64,000 nt of DNA, taken from positions 1-64,000 of the forward strand of contig NZ_WIVE01000016.1 in assembly GCF_009601025.1 (NCBI RefSeq), read 5' to 3'. The stretch is from Roseospira navarrensis (GTDB taxonomy: Bacteria; Pseudomonadota; Alphaproteobacteria; Rhodospirillales; Rhodospirillaceae). Each line of letters starts with the position of its first letter. The stretch's first letter is position 1. A model generated the notes under the pieces. That model ran no database searches, was not told the origin of the DNA, and saw nothing but the letters and a program-made list of their open reading frames with translations. The position numbers and the translations under genes were made by a program. Shown here in pieces: positions 25,004 to 33,633 of this stretch.

Positions 25004-25549
25004 ATGCGCGATGCTCCCCTGGCCCGGCCCGACGCGGCGGCCGAGCGCACCGCCTATGAACAGCGGCTCGCCCAGGCGACGGCGCCCAACGAACGGGCCA
25101 TCGCGCGCCTGCTGCTGGGCAGTCTAGCCGAGCGGTGCCAGGACTGGCCGGAGGCCGTCACCCAGTACCGGCACGCCCTGGACGCGGCGCCGTCGGCGCG
25201 GGATCTGGCCTATTTCGGGCACAACAATCTGGGGTTCTCGCTGATCCAGATGCAGCGCTTCGACGAGGCCGAACCGCACTGCGAGGCCGCCATCCGCCTC
25301 AACCCCGACCGCCACAACGCCTTCAAGAACCTGGGTCTGGTGCGGCAGGCGCAAGGCCGCTGGCCGGAGGCCGCCGGGCACTTCATCACCGCCTATGAGG
25401 TCTGCCCCAGCGACACGCGGGCCTGGCACCTGCTGTCCGCGCTGGTCAGCGCCCATCCGGAGGTGCTGCGCCCCGACACGGGGATCGCGGCGCGCATGGT
25501 GGCGCTCGACCCGCCGGGCGCCCGTCGGGAGGGCCGGGCCGATGGTTGA
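25004..25549 (+). CDS. Small tetratricopeptide-repeat protein
   Basis: 181 residues without a signal peptide, so cytoplasmic. At least three TPR-like helix pairs are visible: about 32-65 (QDWPEAVTQYRHALDAAP), 69-100 (NNLGFSLIQMQRFDEAEPHC, then AAIRLNP) and 104-135 (FKNLGLVRQAQGRWPEAAGH). The last 40 residues mention no known motif. TPR domains bind partner proteins; the partner is not known. The ATG at 25004 has GGAGG 6 nt upstream. Its stop codon overlaps the ATG of the next gene (25542) by 8 bp, so the two are translationally coupled. Part of a three-gene plus-strand unit with two unrecognised 71-residue proteins. Confidence 0.8.
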   Translation: MRDAPLARPDAAAERTAYEQRLAQATAPNERAIARLLLGSLAERCQDWPEAVTQYRHALDAAPSARDLAYFGHNNLGFSLIQMQRFDEAEPHCEAAIRLNPDRHNAFKNLGLVRQAQGRWPEAAGHFITAYEVCPSDTRAWHLLSALVSAHPEVLRPDTGIAARMVALDPPGARREGRADG

Positions 25550-25757
25550 CGCGATCCGCAATCCCACGCCGGAGCAGGTCCGGGACATGATCCGCGCCTC
25601 CGGGCATCAGGCGGTCCGGCGCATCACCGACCCCCGCACCGGCGACGTGTATTGCTGGCCGGCGGAGCAGGCCACCCACGCCGAGGGCGCGGCCGACCTG
25701 CTGGTGCCCTATGACCGCCCACCCGGCGCCGGCGACATCCTCACCCTTGATGACTGA
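25542..25757 (+). CDS. Conserved-looking 71-residue protein of unknown function
   Basis: 71 residues starting MVDAIRNPTPEQVRDMIRAS. I do not recognise the family. It has an amphipathic first helix (PEQVRDMIRAS), then a beta-like VRRITDPRTGDVYCWPA segment, and an acidic tail ending TLDD. There is no signal peptide or membrane segment. It overlaps the TPR gene by 8 bp (start inside the last codons of the TPR frame), which argues that it is real and coupled. The coding strand shows the strong third-position GC expected here. The next gene starts 36 bp after its stop. Confidence 0.65.
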   Translation: MVDAIRNPTPEQVRDMIRASGHQAVRRITDPRTGDVYCWPAEQATHAEGAADLLVPYDRPPGAGDILTLDD

Positions 25758-25793
25758 TCGGCGGTGAACCGGCCTCCACACGGGAGCATCCGC

Positions 25794-26009
25794 ATGTTTC
25801 ACACCTATGTCACGAATGCCCGGGGTGTCGCCATCGACATCGACCGGGCCCGGTTCCTGGCCGACACCGACCTGTGGAACGAGGCGGTGGACCGCTGCAG
25901 CGCCCGGGGTGAGACGGCGGCCCAGCCGGTCTGGGACGCCTACTGTGCGCTCCACGCCGAGGCCTACGGCGCGCCTTTCCCGCCCCAGGAGCGTGAGACG
26001 CCGCTATAA
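25794..26009 (+). CDS. Second 71-residue protein of unknown function
   Basis: 71 residues from the ATG at 25794, beginning MFHTYVTNARGVAIDIDRAR. Another reading starts at GTG 25764 and adds ten residues; I prefer 25794 because GGGAG lies 6-8 nt upstream. It is soluble, with VAIDIDRARFLAD, a helix around WNEAVDRCSA and an aromatic segment VWDAYCALHAEAYG. I do not recognise it. It has the same length as the gene before it but no evident sequence similarity to it. Its stop codon lies in the loop of a 12-bp hairpin that closes the unit. Confidence 0.6.
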   Translation: MFHTYVTNARGVAIDIDRARFLADTDLWNEAVDRCSARGETAAQPVWDAYCALHAEAYGAPFPPQERETPL

Positions 26010-26021
26010 GCGGCGTCTCAC
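25993..26021. terminator. Hairpin closing the TPR unit and facing the vWA gene
   Basis: GTGAGACGCCGC (25993-26004) and GCGGCGTCTCAC (26010-26021) form a perfect 12-bp stem with the loop TATAA, which contains the TAA stop codon of the upstream gene. There is no U-tract on either strand. Its place between convergent genes (the next ends at 26036) suggests a bidirectional transcript end. Confidence 0.5.
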
Positions 26022-26035
26022 CGCCTCCCGCGCCG

Positions 26036-27811
26036 TCAGTTCAGTGTCATGGCCGTGCGCACCAATTCGACGAAGCGCGCGCGGTGGCCGTGGGGGTCGT
26101 CGCCCAGGGCGCCGGAGGCCAGTTCGGCCACATCCCCGAAGCCGTAATCGCCCACCGCCGGGTTGTCCTGCAGGATCTGGGCGAACCCGGCGACGGCGAC
26201 CGCGAAGCGGGCGTCGTCCGACTGCTGGGCCATGGGCGCGCGGTCGGCCTCGGTCACCGCCCGTTCCATCAGGCGCGAGGCGGTCGCCCCCGGGTCCTTC
26301 CAGCGCAGGCGGAGGAAGGCGATCTCGGCGTCCCGGCCGCCCGCCGGCGCGGCGCTGCCGTCGTCGCCGTACCGCCGCTCGGGCAGGCGCAGCCCCGCCG
26401 ACCCGGGCGCGGCGATCTCGTAGATGGCCGTGACCGCATGGCCGTCGCCGATCTCGCCGGCGTCCACGGCGTCGTTGGCGAAGTCCTCCTCGCGTAGGGC
26501 GCGGGTCTCGTAGCCGACCAGCCGGTATTCGGCCACCTTCGCGGGGTTGAACTCGACCTGGAACTTGACGTCGTCGGCGATGGGCTGAAGCTGGGCGGTC
26601 AGCTTCTCGACCAGCACGCGGCGGCCTTCCGCCAGGGAGTCCAGATAGGCCGCCATGCCGTTGCCGGCCTGGGCGAGCTGCTGCATGGTCTTGTCGTTGT
26701 AGTTGCCGCGCCCGACGCCGAGGATGCTGAGATAGATGCCGGTCTCGCGCTTGCGGGCGACGTAGTCTTCCAGGCGGCCGTCGTCGATCACGCCCAGGTT
26801 GAAGTCGCCGTCGGTGGCCAGAATGATGCGGTTGACGGCCCCCTTGCGGAAGTTCTCCTCGGCCAGCCCGTAGGCCGTGGCGATGCCCTTCGACCCCGCC
26901 GTGCCGCCGCCCGACGTCAGGGTGCCGAGCGCGCCGCAGATGGTCTCCTTGTCGTCGGCCGGGGTGGGCTCCAGCACCACCCGGTCGGCCCCGGCGTAGG
27001 TCACCAGCGAGATATAATCGTCGCCGTCAAGCTGATCGACCAGCAGCGCCATGGAGCGCTTGACCAGCCCCAGCCGGTCCGGCCCGTGCATGGAGCCCGA
27101 CACGTCCGCCAGCAGCACGATGTTCGCCGGGGGCGGCTCGGTCCGTTCCGGCGACCAGCCGCGGATGCCGATCACCATCAGGTCGCGCCCGGCCCCCCAG
27201 GGCGAGGGCATCACGCTGACCGACGGCGCGAACGGATCGGCGGCGGTGGACGGACGCGGGTAGGCATAGTCGAAGTAGTTCACCAGCTCTTCCGCGCGGA
27301 TGGCGTCCGATGGCGGCCGGTCGCCGTCGCGGATGAAGCGGCGCACCACGCCCATGGAGGCCGTGTCCACGTCGGCGGAAAAGGTCGAGACCGGCTGATC
27401 GGTCACGCGCACCACGCCGTTCAGGGGCACGTCGCGGAAACGGTCGCGCTCCACCGCCTCGTCCATGGCGGTCAACGGGGGGACCGGAGACGGGGCGATC
27501 GAGGGCATCGGGGCGACCTCGGCGGTCGGCGGCGGCGCGGCCATGGGGGCGGTGCGGGTCTGGGCCGACCGAGATGGCCCCAACAGGCGCTGCACCGCGC
27601 CGCCCAGGCCCGTGCTCCCGCCGCCCTGGCCGTCCATGGCGGCGGCTTCGCTCTGCTCGACGATGGCGAGGCACCTGCCCGCCGGGGCCTCCGCCTCCGC
27701 GCGGGCCGGTGCGCCCGGCCATGCGAGTCCGATCGCCGCCCCGGTCAGGGCCAGCGCCATCATGGCGGTTCGCCCGAGTCGATCCCGGGTCCCGTCAGCC
27801 TGTTGCGTCAT
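26036..27811 (-). CDS. Secreted von Willebrand factor A protein (YfbK-like)
   Basis: 591 residues. A signal peptide lies at about 14-38 (ALALTGAAIGLAW, APARA end). A Pro/Ala-rich stretch (about 75-115) is followed by the vWF-A N-terminal domain typical of YfbK proteins (TFSADVDTASMGVVRRFI ... EELVNYFDYAYP). The vWA domain has an intact metal-binding MIDAS site, D236-x-S238-x-S240, and a downstream LATDGDFNLGV. The C-terminal region matches the YfbK-type DUF3520 extension. Such proteins bind ligands at the periplasmic side; the role is unknown. The ATG at 27811 is supported by AGGAGGGGAG upstream; a longer frame reads through non-coding DNA and over apaG. Confidence 0.85.
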   Translation of the reverse strand: MTQQADGTRDRLGRTAMMALALTGAAIGLAWPGAPARAEAEAPAGRCLAIVEQSEAAAMDGQGGGSTGLGGAVQRLLGPSRSAQTRTAPMAAPPPTAEVAPMPSIAPSPVPPLTAMDEAVERDRFRDVPLNGVVRVTDQPVSTFSADVDTASMGVVRRFIRDGDRPPSDAIRAEELVNYFDYAYPRPSTAADPFAPSVSVMPSPWGAGRDLMVIGIRGWSPERTEPPPANIVLLADVSGSMHGPDRLGLVKRSMALLVDQLDGDDYISLVTYAGADRVVLEPTPADDKETICGALGTLTSGGGTAGSKGIATAYGLAEENFRKGAVNRIILATDGDFNLGVIDDGRLEDYVARKRETGIYLSILGVGRGNYNDKTMQQLAQAGNGMAAYLDSLAEGRRVLVEKLTAQLQPIADDVKFQVEFNPAKVAEYRLVGYETRALREEDFANDAVDAGEIGDGHAVTAIYEIAAPGSAGLRLPERRYGDDGSAAPAGGRDAEIAFLRLRWKDPGATASRLMERAVTEADRAPMAQQSDDARFAVAVAGFAQILQDNPAVGDYGFGDVAELASGALGDDPHGHRARFVELVRTAMTLN

Positions 27812-28027
27812 GCTCGTTTCTCCCCTCCTGTCGGACCGCCCACGGGGCCGCGGGGCCCGGAGCAGACTCCACCAAAGCCCGAAATCACGCCGACATGATG
27901 GCAACACCCGCCCGTTTCCGGGGCGTCGATCGGCGCGCGTCGGCCGGGACGGTTCAACCGGACGGGGATCTGTCCTAGATATGCAGAGCCCGAAGGATGA
28001 GTCCGCCGCCCAGGGAGCCGCCTCGCC

Positions 28028-28423
28028 ATGTACAGCGCCACCACGCACGACGTCCGGGTGACGGTCGCGCCCCTGTTCCTGGAGAACCAGTCGGAGCCGG
28101 ACGAGGGGCATTTCGTCTGGGCCTATCAGGTGACCATCGGCAACGAGAGCACCGCGACCATCCAGCTCATGCGGCGGCACTGGATCATCACCGACGCGCA
28201 CGGCCACGTGCAGGAGGTGGAGGGGCCGGGGGTCGTCGGCCTGCAGCCCGTGCTGCCCCCGGGCGAGGTGTTCGAGTACACCAGCGGTTGCCCGCTTTCG
28301 ACCGCGTCGGGCTTCATGGAGGGCACCTACAAGATGCGCTGGCCCGACACCAACGAGATGTTCGAGGTCCGCATTCCCGCCTTTTCCCTCGACAGCCCGC
28401 ACGGCGGACACAGCATTCATTGA
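28028..28423 (+). CDS. apaG: ApaG-family protein (DUF525)
   Basis: 131 residues, the normal size. The immunoglobulin-like ApaG fold is recognisable from [60 protein letters not shown] and GFMEGTYKM. Early work on mutants associated ApaG with cobalt/magnesium efflux; its biochemical role is not settled, and the same domain occurs in F-box proteins. It is cytoplasmic. In enterics apaG sits with ksgA and apaH; here it is alone, divergent from the vWA gene. The ATG at 28028 has GGGAG about 10 nt upstream. Confidence 0.92.
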   Translation: MYSATTHDVRVTVAPLFLENQSEPDEGHFVWAYQVTIGNESTATIQLMRRHWIITDAHGHVQEVEGPGVVGLQPVLPPGEVFEYTSGCPLSTASGFMEGTYKMRWPDTNEMFEVRIPAFSLDSPHGGHSIH

Positions 28424-28511
28424 CCGCCCCGGCATCGGAGGGGCCGGCCGACACCAGTGTGGTGATTTTGCATCGTGTCGTGATCGTTCCAACCAGTCCG
28501 TCGGAACGCCA

Positions 28512-28540
28512 TTGACCGAATTGTGCCGGTTTTGTGATAT
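28512..28540 (+). promoter_or_regulatory. Predicted promoter of the outer-membrane protein gene
   Basis: TTGACC (28512-28517) and TGATAT (28535-28540) are 17 bp apart in a clearly AT-enriched patch, 63 bp before the ATG at 28603. Just upstream CGTTCC (28485-28490) and GGAACG (28503-28508) form a 6-bp inverted repeat with a 12-bp spacer that could be an operator. Confidence 0.45.
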
Positions 28541-28602
28541 TTCCGACGACTCTTTATGTGTCGCACCGGCGACACAGGGGCTCGAAGCGACGGGGGCGTT
28601 CC

Positions 28603-29847
28603 ATGTCTGGCAGCACTGTCCTGTTTTCCAGGAAAACCTTGGCGGCCCTTGCGGCCGCCGCCGTATTGACGGTGGGCGCCCCGGCGTTCGCACAGGAGTA
28701 CTCGGTCAACTGGCTCGATTCGTATGATCCGGACGGCATCACGTCGGGCGGCATCATCAACGGCAAGGACTGGTACATCTCCACGGGCGAGACCAGCCAG
28801 GTCTGGTCCATCGATGGCGAGATCATCTTCTCGGGCCTGATTGGATCCGAAACCGATGCCGACTGGGAGCGCTTCTTCAACGCCCTGGGCATCGGCACCG
28901 CCACCACGGAACGCGCGATCGAGGACTCGTCGGAGACGAACACCCGCATCAGCACCCGCACGCTGGTCATGAACATCGCCAACCGCGCGGCCACCCTGGC
29001 CCGCGCGGTGCGCGGCACCTCCCTGGCGCAGGGCGGCGGGCTGTCCGATGACGAGGGCGGCGCGTCGCTCACGGGCCTCGCGGGCGGCGACATCGGCGAG
29101 TGGGCCATCGGCCGATTCGGCATCTGGGCCGACGGGTCCGGCACCATGTTCTCGGACCGGACCTCGTCCGACGACTTCTGGGGCAACCAGCTCAGCTTCA
29201 TGGGCGGCGCCGACTACCGCTACACCGACCGCTTCATGGTGGGCGCGGGCCTGGGCTTCGAGCGGGTCGAGGTGGACTTCAAGAGCAATCGCACCCGTCT
29301 GGTCACGTACATCAACACCACCCTGTACGGGGCCTATCTGGTCACCGACTCGATCTCGCTGAACGCCTTCGGCTCGTACGCCCCGGGCCTGAACTCCATG
29401 CACTGGGCCGCGGGCGACGGCGAAGGCTTCATGTCCCACCGCTTCATCACGTCCGGCAACGTGGCGTACAACAACGCCTTTGACCGCGTGACCACCAACG
29501 CCTTCGCCGGTCTGTCATACAGCTACGAGACCTTCGATTCGTACGAGAATAACGGCGGCACGACGATCGAGCCCGACGACAGCCAGCTCGCGCAGGTCTA
29601 TGCCTCGGGCGACGTGGGCTACATGTTCGAGACCGACGGCGGCGCGCTGGAGCCGTTCGTCTCGGCCCGTCTGGAATACGATTTCGTGAGCGAAGGCAAC
29701 AACGACCGCTTCGGCTCGGTGCTGGGCGGCGGTGTGCGCGCGATCTGGACAGAGGGCCTGTTCGTCGAAGCCTTCGGCAACACCGAAGTGGCGCGTTCCG
29801 ACGAGTCGGCGACCAGCTTCGGCCTCAACATGCGGGTGCAGTTCTAG
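28603..29847 (+). CDS. Outer-membrane beta-barrel (autotransporter-domain) protein
   Basis: 414 residues. A signal peptide at 1-30 ends APAFA|QE. A passenger-like region (about 31-150) includes IDGEIIFSGLIG and a helical stretch TRTLVMNIANRAATLARAV. The C-terminal part (about 160-414) alternates aromatic and polar residues in strands (FSDRTSSDDFWGNQLSFMGG, YRYTDRFMVGAGLGFE, ISLNAFGSYAPG) and ends NMRVQF, with the terminal Phe recognised by the BAM complex. This fits the autotransporter beta-domain superfamily, but the passenger is short, so it may be a simple surface barrel. The ATG at 28603 starts the signal peptide. A monocistronic gene with its own promoter and a strong terminator, suggesting high expression. 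Confidence 0.82.
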   Translation: MSGSTVLFSRKTLAALAAAAVLTVGAPAFAQEYSVNWLDSYDPDGITSGGIINGKDWYISTGETSQVWSIDGEIIFSGLIGSETDADWERFFNALGIGTATTERAIEDSSETNTRISTRTLVMNIANRAATLARAVRGTSLAQGGGLSDDEGGASLTGLAGGDIGEWAIGRFGIWADGSGTMFSDRTSSDDFWGNQLSFMGGADYRYTDRFMVGAGLGFERVEVDFKSNRTRLVTYINTTLYGAYLVTDSISLNAFGSYAPGLNSMHWAAGDGEGFMSHRFITSGNVAYNNAFDRVTTNAFAGLSYSYETFDSYENNGGTTIEPDDSQLAQVYASGDVGYMFETDGGALEPFVSARLEYDFVSEGNNDRFGSVLGGGVRAIWTEGLFVEAFGNTEVARSDESATSFGLNMRVQF

Positions 29848-29880
29848 CACCGGCGGCGGATACGGAAGGGTCTTCAACCC

Positions 29881-29915
29881 CGGGCGCCCCTTTGGCGGGC
29901 GCCCGTTCTTTTTTT
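29881..29915 (+). terminator. Intrinsic terminator after the outer-membrane protein gene
   Basis: CGGGCGCCC (29881-29889) pairs with GGGCGCCCG (29897-29905) around a 7-nt loop, followed by TTCTTTTTTT. It is 34 bp after the stop codon and points along the plus strand. Confidence 0.92.
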
Positions 29916-30009
29916 CGGAAGCGCGCCGCGCGCCGGGTCCGGCGATGACACCGGCCCGTTGCATCGCTGGTCCGGAGGGGCCGGAAGACCGCGCGCCCCG
30001 GACTCCGGG

Positions 30010-30759
30010 CTAGACCGCGATCAGGCCGGCGGAGATGGCCAGACTGGTGGCGTGGGTTCGGTTGTTGGCGTCCAGCTTCTTGCCCGCGTTGGCGAGGTGG
30101 AAGTTCACGCCGGAAATGGAAATCCCCAGCGCCTCGCCCACCTGCCGGGTGGTCAGACCCTTGGCGCTCAGGGTGAGCACCTCGCGTTCGCGGCGGGTCA
30201 GCCGGGGCGCGTTGCCCGGCAGGGCCCCCGACAACTGCGCGACCCGGATGTGCGTCTGGATGGCGGCGAAGGCCAGCGGAACCTGTCCCTCCTCCAAGAG
30301 GGCGTCCAGGCGGACGCTGTCGCCTTTCACCAGCAGGACCATCCCGGACACGCAGGTGCCGGAGCAGTACCGGACCGGCACCGCCATCAGTCCGTCGTAT
30401 CCGGCGGCGGCGGCCGCGTCGAGGACGCCGGTCGCGTGGTTCGACCGCGCCCGGCTCGGGCCCAGGGGCGCGATCACGCGCGGTCCCAGCGCGGTGGCCA
30501 GATGCGCCAGCACGGCATCGCGCGGCACCGGCGAGGGATGGGCGCAGGCCTCCACCACCGCCGGATCGGCCTCGGCCAGCAGCGCGGGGGTTCCCTCGCA
30601 GCCGCCCGCCCGGGGCGCGCACCGCAGGTTGACGAGGCCCGTCACCCCGAGCGGCAGGAAGTGACCCAGCGCCTCCTGCCAGGCCTGCGACGCGGATTCC
30701 GCGCTGGCCAGGCGGAACAGGAAGCCGTCCAGGCTGTCGGCGATCGATGTCATGTACAT
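30010..30759 (-). CDS. LuxR-family transcriptional regulator (solo)
   Basis: 249 residues. The C-terminal 65 residues form a LuxR/FixJ helix-turn-helix (LTRREREVLTLSAKGLTTRQ, then VGEALGISISGVNFHLANAGKKL). The N-terminal 170 residues have the length of an autoinducer-binding domain, but the Trp/Tyr/Asp residues that hold acyl-homoserine lactones in LuxR and TraR are not evident. A Cys pair lies in the middle (RYCSGTCVSG). No luxI-type synthase is in the window, so this is a LuxR solo with an unknown ligand. Two ATGs (30759 and 30753) are possible; neither has a good Shine-Dalgarno. A conspicuously AT-rich region separates it from the divergent purH. Confidence 0.82.
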   Translation of the reverse strand: MYMTSIADSLDGFLFRLASAESASQAWQEALGHFLPLGVTGLVNLRCAPRAGGCEGTPALLAEADPAVVEACAHPSPVPRDAVLAHLATALGPRVIAPLGPSRARSNHATGVLDAAAAAGYDGLMAVPVRYCSGTCVSGMVLLVKGDSVRLDALLEEGQVPLAFAAIQTHIRVAQLSGALPGNAPRLTRREREVLTLSAKGLTTRQVGEALGISISGVNFHLANAGKKLDANNRTHATSLAISAGLIAV

Positions 30760-30769
30760 GGACTCGTTG

Positions 30770-30960
30770 TCCTGGCAGGGCAGGAAAAACAGACAATTTT
30801 CACAGACTTCGCGCCAAATACGCCGAAACCAGTGGCCCGCTTTACTGCCGAAGTGTATCCAATACAGACTTTGACACTAGAGGATTGTACGGCAAACCTG
30901 CATGTCCATACAATTCGATCAAAAGTCATAACAGCCGGTCTTTCGGGTATGCACTTTGGC
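30770..30960. promoter_or_regulatory. AT-rich regulatory region between luxR-type gene and purH
   Basis: About 190 bp of much lower GC than the surroundings, with 150 bp of ordinary GC before purH. TTGACA occurs at 30871-30876 on the plus strand without a matching -10. ACCTGCATGTCCATACAATT (30896-30915) matches 13 of 20 positions of the lux box but lacks the right half-site. AAGTCTGT occurs twice on the minus strand. It probably holds the promoter and operator of the LuxR-type gene; no element is certain. Confidence 0.4.
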
Positions 30961-31102
30961 TGAGGTCAGCCGCATCTGACGAGGCCCCCTGACGTCCCGG
31001 CCGGACCCGGTCCCGGGGCGGTTTCGCCTTCCAAGCCGGGGCGTCTTGGTATAGGACCCGGATCATCACCCGACCCCGTCCACAACGCCGGAGATCCCGC
31101 CC

Positions 31103-32716
31103 GTGTCCGCCCCCACCGCCGTGCCCGCCGCTCCCGTCCAGGACCTCGTGCCGATTCGGCGCGCGCTGATCTCGGTGTCCGACAAGACCGGGCTGGCCGC
31201 GCTCGCCAAGGCGCTGCACGGCCACGGGACCGAGATCCTCTCCACCGGCGGCACCGCCCGCGCCATCGCCGAGGCCGGCGCGCCGGTCACCGAGGTGTCG
31301 GACCACACCGGCTTCCCGGAGATGCTGGACGGCCGCGTCAAGACCCTGCACCCGACCATCCACGGCGGCATCCTGGGCCTGCGCGGCAACCCCGAGCACG
31401 AAGCCGCCATGGCCGAGCACGGCATCGCGCCCATCGACCTGGTGGTGGTCAACCTCTATCCGTTCGAGTCCACGGTGGCGAAGGGCGCCGACTTCGCCAC
31501 CTGTGTCGAGAACATCGACATCGGCGGCCCGGCCCTGATCCGCGCGGCGGCCAAGAACCACACCGCCGTCGCCGTGGTGACGGACCCCGAGGACTACGAG
31601 GCCCTGCTCGCGGACCTGAAGACCCACAGCGGCTGCGTTTCAATGGACCTGCGCCGTCTGCTCGCCGCCCGCGCCTTCGGGCGCACCGCCGCCTATGACG
31701 CCGCCATCGGCCGCTGGTTCTCGGGCGAGGTGGGCGAGACCTTCCCGCGCCATCTGGTCGCCGCCGGCCGCCTGAAGCAGTCCCTGCGCTACGGCGAGAA
31801 CCCGCATCAGGAGGCCGCGTTCTACGTCCACGGGCTGGCGCGCCCGGGGGTGGCCAACGCCCATCAGGTGCAGGGCAAGGAACTGTCGTACAACAACCTG
31901 AACGACACCGATGCGGCCTTTGATCTGGTCAGCGAGTTCAGCGACCCGGCGGTGGCCATCATCAAGCACGCCAACCCCTGCGGCGTCGCCGTCGGCGAGA
32001 CCCTGCGCGGGGCCTATGAAAAGGCGCTGGCCTGCGATCCCGTCAGCGCGTTCGGGGGCATCGTCGCCGTCAACCGGGCGCTGGACCGGGCCGCCGCCGA
32101 GGCCATCACCAGCATCTTCACCGAAGTGGTGATCGCGCCCGACGCCGACGATCAGGCCAAGGCTGTGTTCGCGGTCAAGAAGAACCTGCGCCTGCTCATC
32201 ACCGGCGTCATGCCGGACCCGACCACGCCCGGCCTGACGATCCGGTCGGTCGCCGGCGGCATGCTGGCGCAGACCCGCGACACCGGCCGGGTGGACGAGG
32301 CCGACCTGAAGGTGGTCACGAAGCGTGCGCCGACACCGGCCGAGATGTCCGACCTGCTGCTCGCCTTCCGGGTCTGCAAGCACGTCAAGTCGAACGCCAT
32401 CGTCTATGTGAAGGACGGCGTGACCGTGGGCATCGGCGCCGGCCAGATGAGCCGCGTGGACAGCGCCCGCATCGCCGCGCGCAAGGCCGACGACGCCGCC
32501 CGCGCCGCCGGCATCACGGTGCCGCTGACGCAGGGCTCGGTGGTGGCCTCGGACGCCTTCTTCCCCTTCGCCGACGGCCTGACGGCGGCGGTGGAGGCCG
32601 GGGCGACGGCGGTGATCCAGCCCGGCGGCTCGGTGCGCGACGACGAGGTGATCGCCGCCGCCGATGCGGCCGGCCTCGCCATGGTGTTCACGGGCATGCG
32701 CCACTTCCGGCATTGA
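31103..32716 (+). CDS. purH: Bifunctional AICAR formyltransferase / IMP cyclohydrolase
   Basis: 537 residues, full length. PurH carries out the last two steps of IMP synthesis. The N-terminal MGS-like cyclohydrolase domain (about 1-150) begins [20 protein letters not shown] and contains [13 protein letters not shown]. The C-terminal transformylase domain has [25 protein letters not shown] and [14 protein letters not shown], ending [31 protein letters not shown], the usual PurH C-terminus. The start is GTG at 31103 with GGAG 9 nt upstream; an N-terminal extension of about 17 residues precedes the fold. A single-gene unit; the REP pair at 32755 lies just downstream. Confidence 0.97.
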   Translation: MSAPTAVPAAPVQDLVPIRRALISVSDKTGLAALAKALHGHGTEILSTGGTARAIAEAGAPVTEVSDHTGFPEMLDGRVKTLHPTIHGGILGLRGNPEHEAAMAEHGIAPIDLVVVNLYPFESTVAKGADFATCVENIDIGGPALIRAAAKNHTAVAVVTDPEDYEALLADLKTHSGCVSMDLRRLLAARAFGRTAAYDAAIGRWFSGEVGETFPRHLVAAGRLKQSLRYGENPHQEAAFYVHGLARPGVANAHQVQGKELSYNNLNDTDAAFDLVSEFSDPAVAIIKHANPCGVAVGETLRGAYEKALACDPVSAFGGIVAVNRALDRAAAEAITSIFTEVVIAPDADDQAKAVFAVKKNLRLLITGVMPDPTTPGLTIRSVAGGMLAQTRDTGRVDEADLKVVTKRAPTPAEMSDLLLAFRVCKHVKSNAIVYVKDGVTVGIGAGQMSRVDSARIAARKADDAARAAGITVPLTQGSVVASDAFFPFADGLTAAVEAGATAVIQPGGSVRDDEVIAAADAAGLAMVFTGMRHFRH

Positions 32717-32754
32717 GTGATCCGTTCATCGCTGAGCGGCGATGAATCCGGATC

Positions 32755-32864
32755 GTCATCCTGAGCCCCGAAAGGGGCGAAGGATCTCGGGCCTGGGCAT
32801 GCGGCAGGGGCTTGGTCTCCTTGCCTCCCGAGGTCCCTCGCCGCCGTTGGCGGCTCGGGATGAC
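32755..32864. repeat. Pair of REP-like hairpins (GTCATCC...GGATCTC and inverse)
   Basis: Two hairpins in outward order: GTCATCCTGAGCCCCGAAAGGGGC-GAAGGATCTCGGG-type sequence at 32755-32791, and an inverted relative CCCGAGGTCCCTCGCCGCC...GGCGGCTCGGGATGAC at 32827-32864. These are the same units as inside the MITEs at 6900, 19508, 44311 and 63454 but in the opposite relative orientation, and without CAGGGC ends or a flanking duplication. They lie between purH and leuD and may attenuate or stabilise the purH transcript. Confidence 0.7.
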
Positions 32865-32953
32865 ACGACACATTGGGCGTGGTCAGCGCGCCATTTGAAC
32901 CGCCGGGCCCGCGCGCTAGAACGGGCCAACACATGCTCAGGAAAGGACCCGCC

Positions 32954-33574
32954 ATGGAGCCGTTCAAGACCCTCACCGGAGTCGCCGCCCCGCTGCCGAT
33001 CGTCAATGTCGATACCGACATGATCATCCCCAAGCAGTTCCTGAAGACGATCAAGCGCACCGGCCTGGGCAAGAGCCTGTTCTTCGAGATGCGCTATGAC
33101 GACGACGGGGCGGAAGCGCCCGACTTCGTGCTGAACCAGCCGGCGTACCGGGGGGCGTCCATCCTGGTGGCGGGCGACAACTTCGGCTGCGGCTCGTCGC
33201 GCGAGCATGCGCCGTGGGCGCTGCTGGACTTCGGCATCCGCTGCATCATCGCGCCCAGCTTCGCCGACATCTTCTACAACAACTGCTTCAAGAACGGCAT
33301 CCTGCCCATCCGCCTGCCGCAGGAGGACGTGGACAAGCTGATGGACGACGCCCGGCGCGGCGCCAACGCCACCGTGACCGTGGATCTGGAGGCGCAGGAG
33401 ATCCGCGGGCCGGACGGCGGCGTGGTGACGTTCGACATCGACCCGTTCCGCAAGCACTGCCTGCTCAACGGCCTGGACGACATCGGCCTGACGCTGGAGA
33501 AGGCGGACGCCATCCAGGCGTTCGAGGACCGGCGCGCCACCCAGTTCCCCTGGCTGACCCCGGCGGCGGAGTAG
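32954..33574 (+). CDS. leuD: 3-isopropylmalate dehydratase small subunit
   Basis: 206 residues. With LeuC it isomerises 2- to 3-isopropylmalate in leucine synthesis. The swivelling aconitase-like domain is clear: [20 protein letters not shown], then the substrate loop [20 protein letters not shown] and the block [21 protein letters not shown]. Many alphaproteobacterial LeuD proteins share the C-terminal [21 protein letters not shown]. The ATG at 32954 has AGGAAAGGA upstream. leuC and leuB are not adjacent, so the leucine genes are dispersed: leuA is 26 kb away in this window. No leucine leader is visible before leuD. Confidence 0.95.
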   Translation: MEPFKTLTGVAAPLPIVNVDTDMIIPKQFLKTIKRTGLGKSLFFEMRYDDDGAEAPDFVLNQPAYRGASILVAGDNFGCGSSREHAPWALLDFGIRCIIAPSFADIFYNNCFKNGILPIRLPQEDVDKLMDDARRGANATVTVDLEAQEIRGPDGGVVTFDIDPFRKHCLLNGLDDIGLTLEKADAIQAFEDRRATQFPWLTPAAE

Positions 33575-33586
33575 CGCGATCCCGGC

Positions 33587-33617
33587 GGGCGGGGCAGCGG
33601 CCGGACCGGCCCCGCCC
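33587..33617. terminator. GC-rich hairpin between convergent leuD and ubiG
   Basis: GGGCGGGGC (33587-33595) pairs with GCCCCGCCC (33609-33617) around a 13-nt loop. It lies midway in the 59 bp between the two stop codons. No U-tract follows on either strand, so termination is only suggested by position. Confidence 0.4.
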
Positions 33618-33633
33618 CGCCCCGCTCCCGCCT

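Noticed and set aside
28417-29439. Minus-strand frame opposite the outer-membrane protein gene
   Set aside because: No start signal or motif; the plus-strand gene has a promoter, signal peptide, C-terminal Phe and terminator.
30896-30915. A true lux box
   Set aside because: Only 13 of 20 positions agree and the right half-site is not conserved, so it is mentioned only as part of the AT-rich region.
32755-32864. A fourth MITE of family A or B
   Set aside because: The REP hairpins are in the opposite relative orientation and there are no CAGGGC ends or 10-bp flanking repeat.
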